Assembly (NCBI GenBank): GCA_945872285.1
Contig: CAMBZR010000069.1
Coordinates: 1-15,416 of the forward strand
Length of the DNA stretch: 15,416 nucleotides
Direction of reading: 5' to 3'
Source: Bordetella parapertussis
GTDB taxonomy: Bacteria > Pseudomonadota > Gammaproteobacteria > Burkholderiales > Burkholderiaceae_B
Shown here: positions 14,261-15,416 of the stretch, in pieces
Numbering within the stretch: position 1 is the first letter of the stretch
Layout of the letters: each line of letters begins with the position of its first letter
The notes under the pieces: model-generated
Databases searched by the model: none
What the model was told of the DNA's origin: nothing
What the model saw: only the letters and a program-made list of their open reading frames with translations
Position numbers and translations under genes: made by a program

Positions 14261-14296
14261 TTGACCTTGACCGACCATTGATTTTTGCATTAGATT
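14261..14296 (+). promoter_or_regulatory. Candidate sigma70-type promoter for the second TRAP binding protein
   Basis: TTGACC occurs twice in tandem (14261-14266 and 14267-14272). From the second copy, an 18-base spacer leads to TAGATT (14291-14296), matching four of six bases of the -10 consensus. This AT-rich stretch lies in the only sizeable gap of the plus-strand run, 44 bases before the start codon of the next gene. The -10 match is moderate. Confidence 0.4.
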
Positions 14297-14340
14297 AAAT
14301 CCGTTCCAAGAAAATTCCTATAACTTTGGAGAACCAAACC

Positions 14341-15416
14341 ATGAGACCCGCTTCCCTATTGCAATCCGTCTTACTTACCGCCGGTCTATCGATCGCTGCG
14401 TTCAGTGTTTCAGCCCAACCAACGATGAAGTTAAAGGTGGCCTCTAATTACCCAGTCACCTCTCTTTTTAGCAAAGTACAGCAACACTATTTCGACGAAG
14501 TCACTAAGCGTACGAACGGTCGCGTCACGTTTGAATACTATTATGGTGGCGTGCTGCTCAAAGCGTCCGACGTATATCCAGGCCTAAGCCGTGGTGCGGT
14601 GGATATCGGCTTTACCGTGCCCGCAGCCTTTAACCCTCGCGAGTACCCCTTGGCAGGCGTTACGCTGCCCTTTGTCACAGAAAATGTGCAGGCAGCAAGC
14701 TACGCGTTTCGCGACTGGTACAACACTACACCTGAGGTCCAAAAAGAATTTCAGCGCAACAACGTTCATGTCCTCCTGACAATCCCAGCAGCCGAGAATG
14801 TGCTGTGGAGCATGAAAAAAGTCACAACGGCTGCAGATCTTAAAGGTATGCGTATTCGCACCTTGCTCGGGCCTGCTGATGCGCTCGTTGCTCTTGGCGC
14901 AACAGCGGTAACAGTGCCCTACACCGACGCGATCGATTTGCTAACGAGAGGTGGGGTCGATGCCATCTCCACGACACCTTTTGAGCAGGGCGTCAAGGAC
15001 GGACTCCCAGAAATGGTTAACTATCTGTCTCCTGCCGCACGCATGGGAATATTTGCCACAGTCATCACTTCAATCAATCTGGATAAGTGGAAGGCGATGC
15101 CTAAAGACCTTCAAGAAATATTCACAAGTTCAGCCAATAACGCTTTGAAGTTTTATGCGACGGAGCAAGGTAAAGAGGTAGACGAGTCCGTCGAAATATT
15201 GCTCAAGGCTAAAAAAGTTCAAGTCGTTCCGATGGACCCTGCCGAGGAAAAAAGATGGCGTGAAGCGACAAACGACATAATCATTAAAAAATACAACGCT
15301 ACAGTCGCACGCGTCGGTGGAGATGGCACAGCGCTATTAGCCTCGTACACAGCTTTGGTGCGCAAATACGAAAAAGAATACCCCTACGTCACGGGTATCG
15401 ATCGTTTCGTAGCGCG
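14341..15416 (+). CDS. TRAP transporter solute-binding protein, DctP type (second), 3' truncated by window edge
   Basis: The frame is open from the ATG at 14341 to the window end, giving 358 codons without a stop. GGAG at 14328-14331 is 9 bases before the start. The signal peptide (MRPASLLQSV start, hydrophobic core) is probably cut at VSA-QP after residue 25. DctP-family features are FDEVTKRTNGRVTFEYYYGG, LSRGAVDIGF, R173 in GMRIRTLLGP (conserved carboxylate-binding arginine position), and PYTDAIDLLTRGGVDAI. It is clearly diverged from the first binding protein, so it should bind another ligand or form part of a second TRAP system just beyond the window. The frame is already long for the family, so only a short C-terminus is likely missing. 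It appears to be transcribed from its own promoter. Confidence 0.9.
   Translation, partial: MRPASLLQSVLLTAGLSIAAFSVSAQPTMKLKVASNYPVTSLFSKVQQHYFDEVTKRTNGRVTFEYYYGGVLLKASDVYPGLSRGAVDIGFTVPAAFNPREYPLAGVTLPFVTENVQAASYAFRDWYNTTPEVQKEFQRNNVHVLLTIPAAENVLWSMKKVTTAADLKGMRIRTLLGPADALVALGATAVTVPYTDAIDLLTRGGVDAISTTPFEQGVKDGLPEMVNYLSPAARMGIFATVITSINLDKWKAMPKDLQEIFTSSANNALKFYATEQGKEVDESVEILLKAKKVQVVPMDPAEEKRWREATNDIIIKKYNATVARVGGDGTALLASYTALVRKYEKEYPYVTGIDRFVA

Overview
The window looks like a catabolic island from a betaproteobacterium, most likely of the order Burkholderiales (Alcaligenaceae-like). This rests on gene content (family III CoA-transferases, a TRAP transporter, several amidases, a BKACE/DUF849 protein) and on roughly balanced base composition. 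It is an inference, not a taxonomic proof. There are 15 protein-coding genes, cut at both window edges, and almost no non-coding space; no gap exceeds about 125 bases. I saw no RNA genes, insertion sequences or CRISPR arrays.

Region 1 (1-3785, plus strand) is a CoA-thioester module. It holds the C-terminal part of a family III (CaiB/BaiF) CoA-transferase, an HMG-CoA-lyase-like enzyme, a complete second family III CoA-transferase, and a CitE/HpcH-type lyase. The layout suggests that a carboxylic acid is activated to its CoA ester and then cleaved by an aldol-type lyase. The HMG-CoA-lyase-like protein lacks two catalytic residues of true HMG-CoA lyases.

Region 2 (3805-5990, minus strand) holds an amidase and, upstream of it, a GntR/HutC-type regulator. 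The regulator is divergent from region 3.

Region 3 (6054-14218, plus strand) is a tightly packed operon-like run of nine genes. It starts with a complete TRAP transporter (DctP-, DctQ- and DctM-type). Then come an isochorismatase-fold amidohydrolase, an RraA-like aldolase, an amidase, a 72-residue protein resembling the AtzG/DUF4089 amidase partner, a BKACE-family protein with an altered active site, and a third amidase. Several junctions overlap (two ATGA overlaps, one 8-base overlap), which implies translational coupling. Region 4 (14341-end) is a second, different TRAP solute-binding protein behind its own candidate promoter.

Taken together, the window reads as uptake and breakdown of an unidentified carboxylate that carries amide, ureide or imide nitrogen. 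The TRAP system would import it, four C-N hydrolases would remove nitrogen stepwise, and the RraA-like, BKACE-like and CoA-dependent lyases would split the carbon skeleton. The most noteworthy points are the AtzG-like small gene, the non-canonical BKACE and HMG-CoA-lyase-like active sites, and two strong inverted repeats in the TRAP genes. One of these is a 13-bp perfect stem inside the dctQ-type coding sequence.
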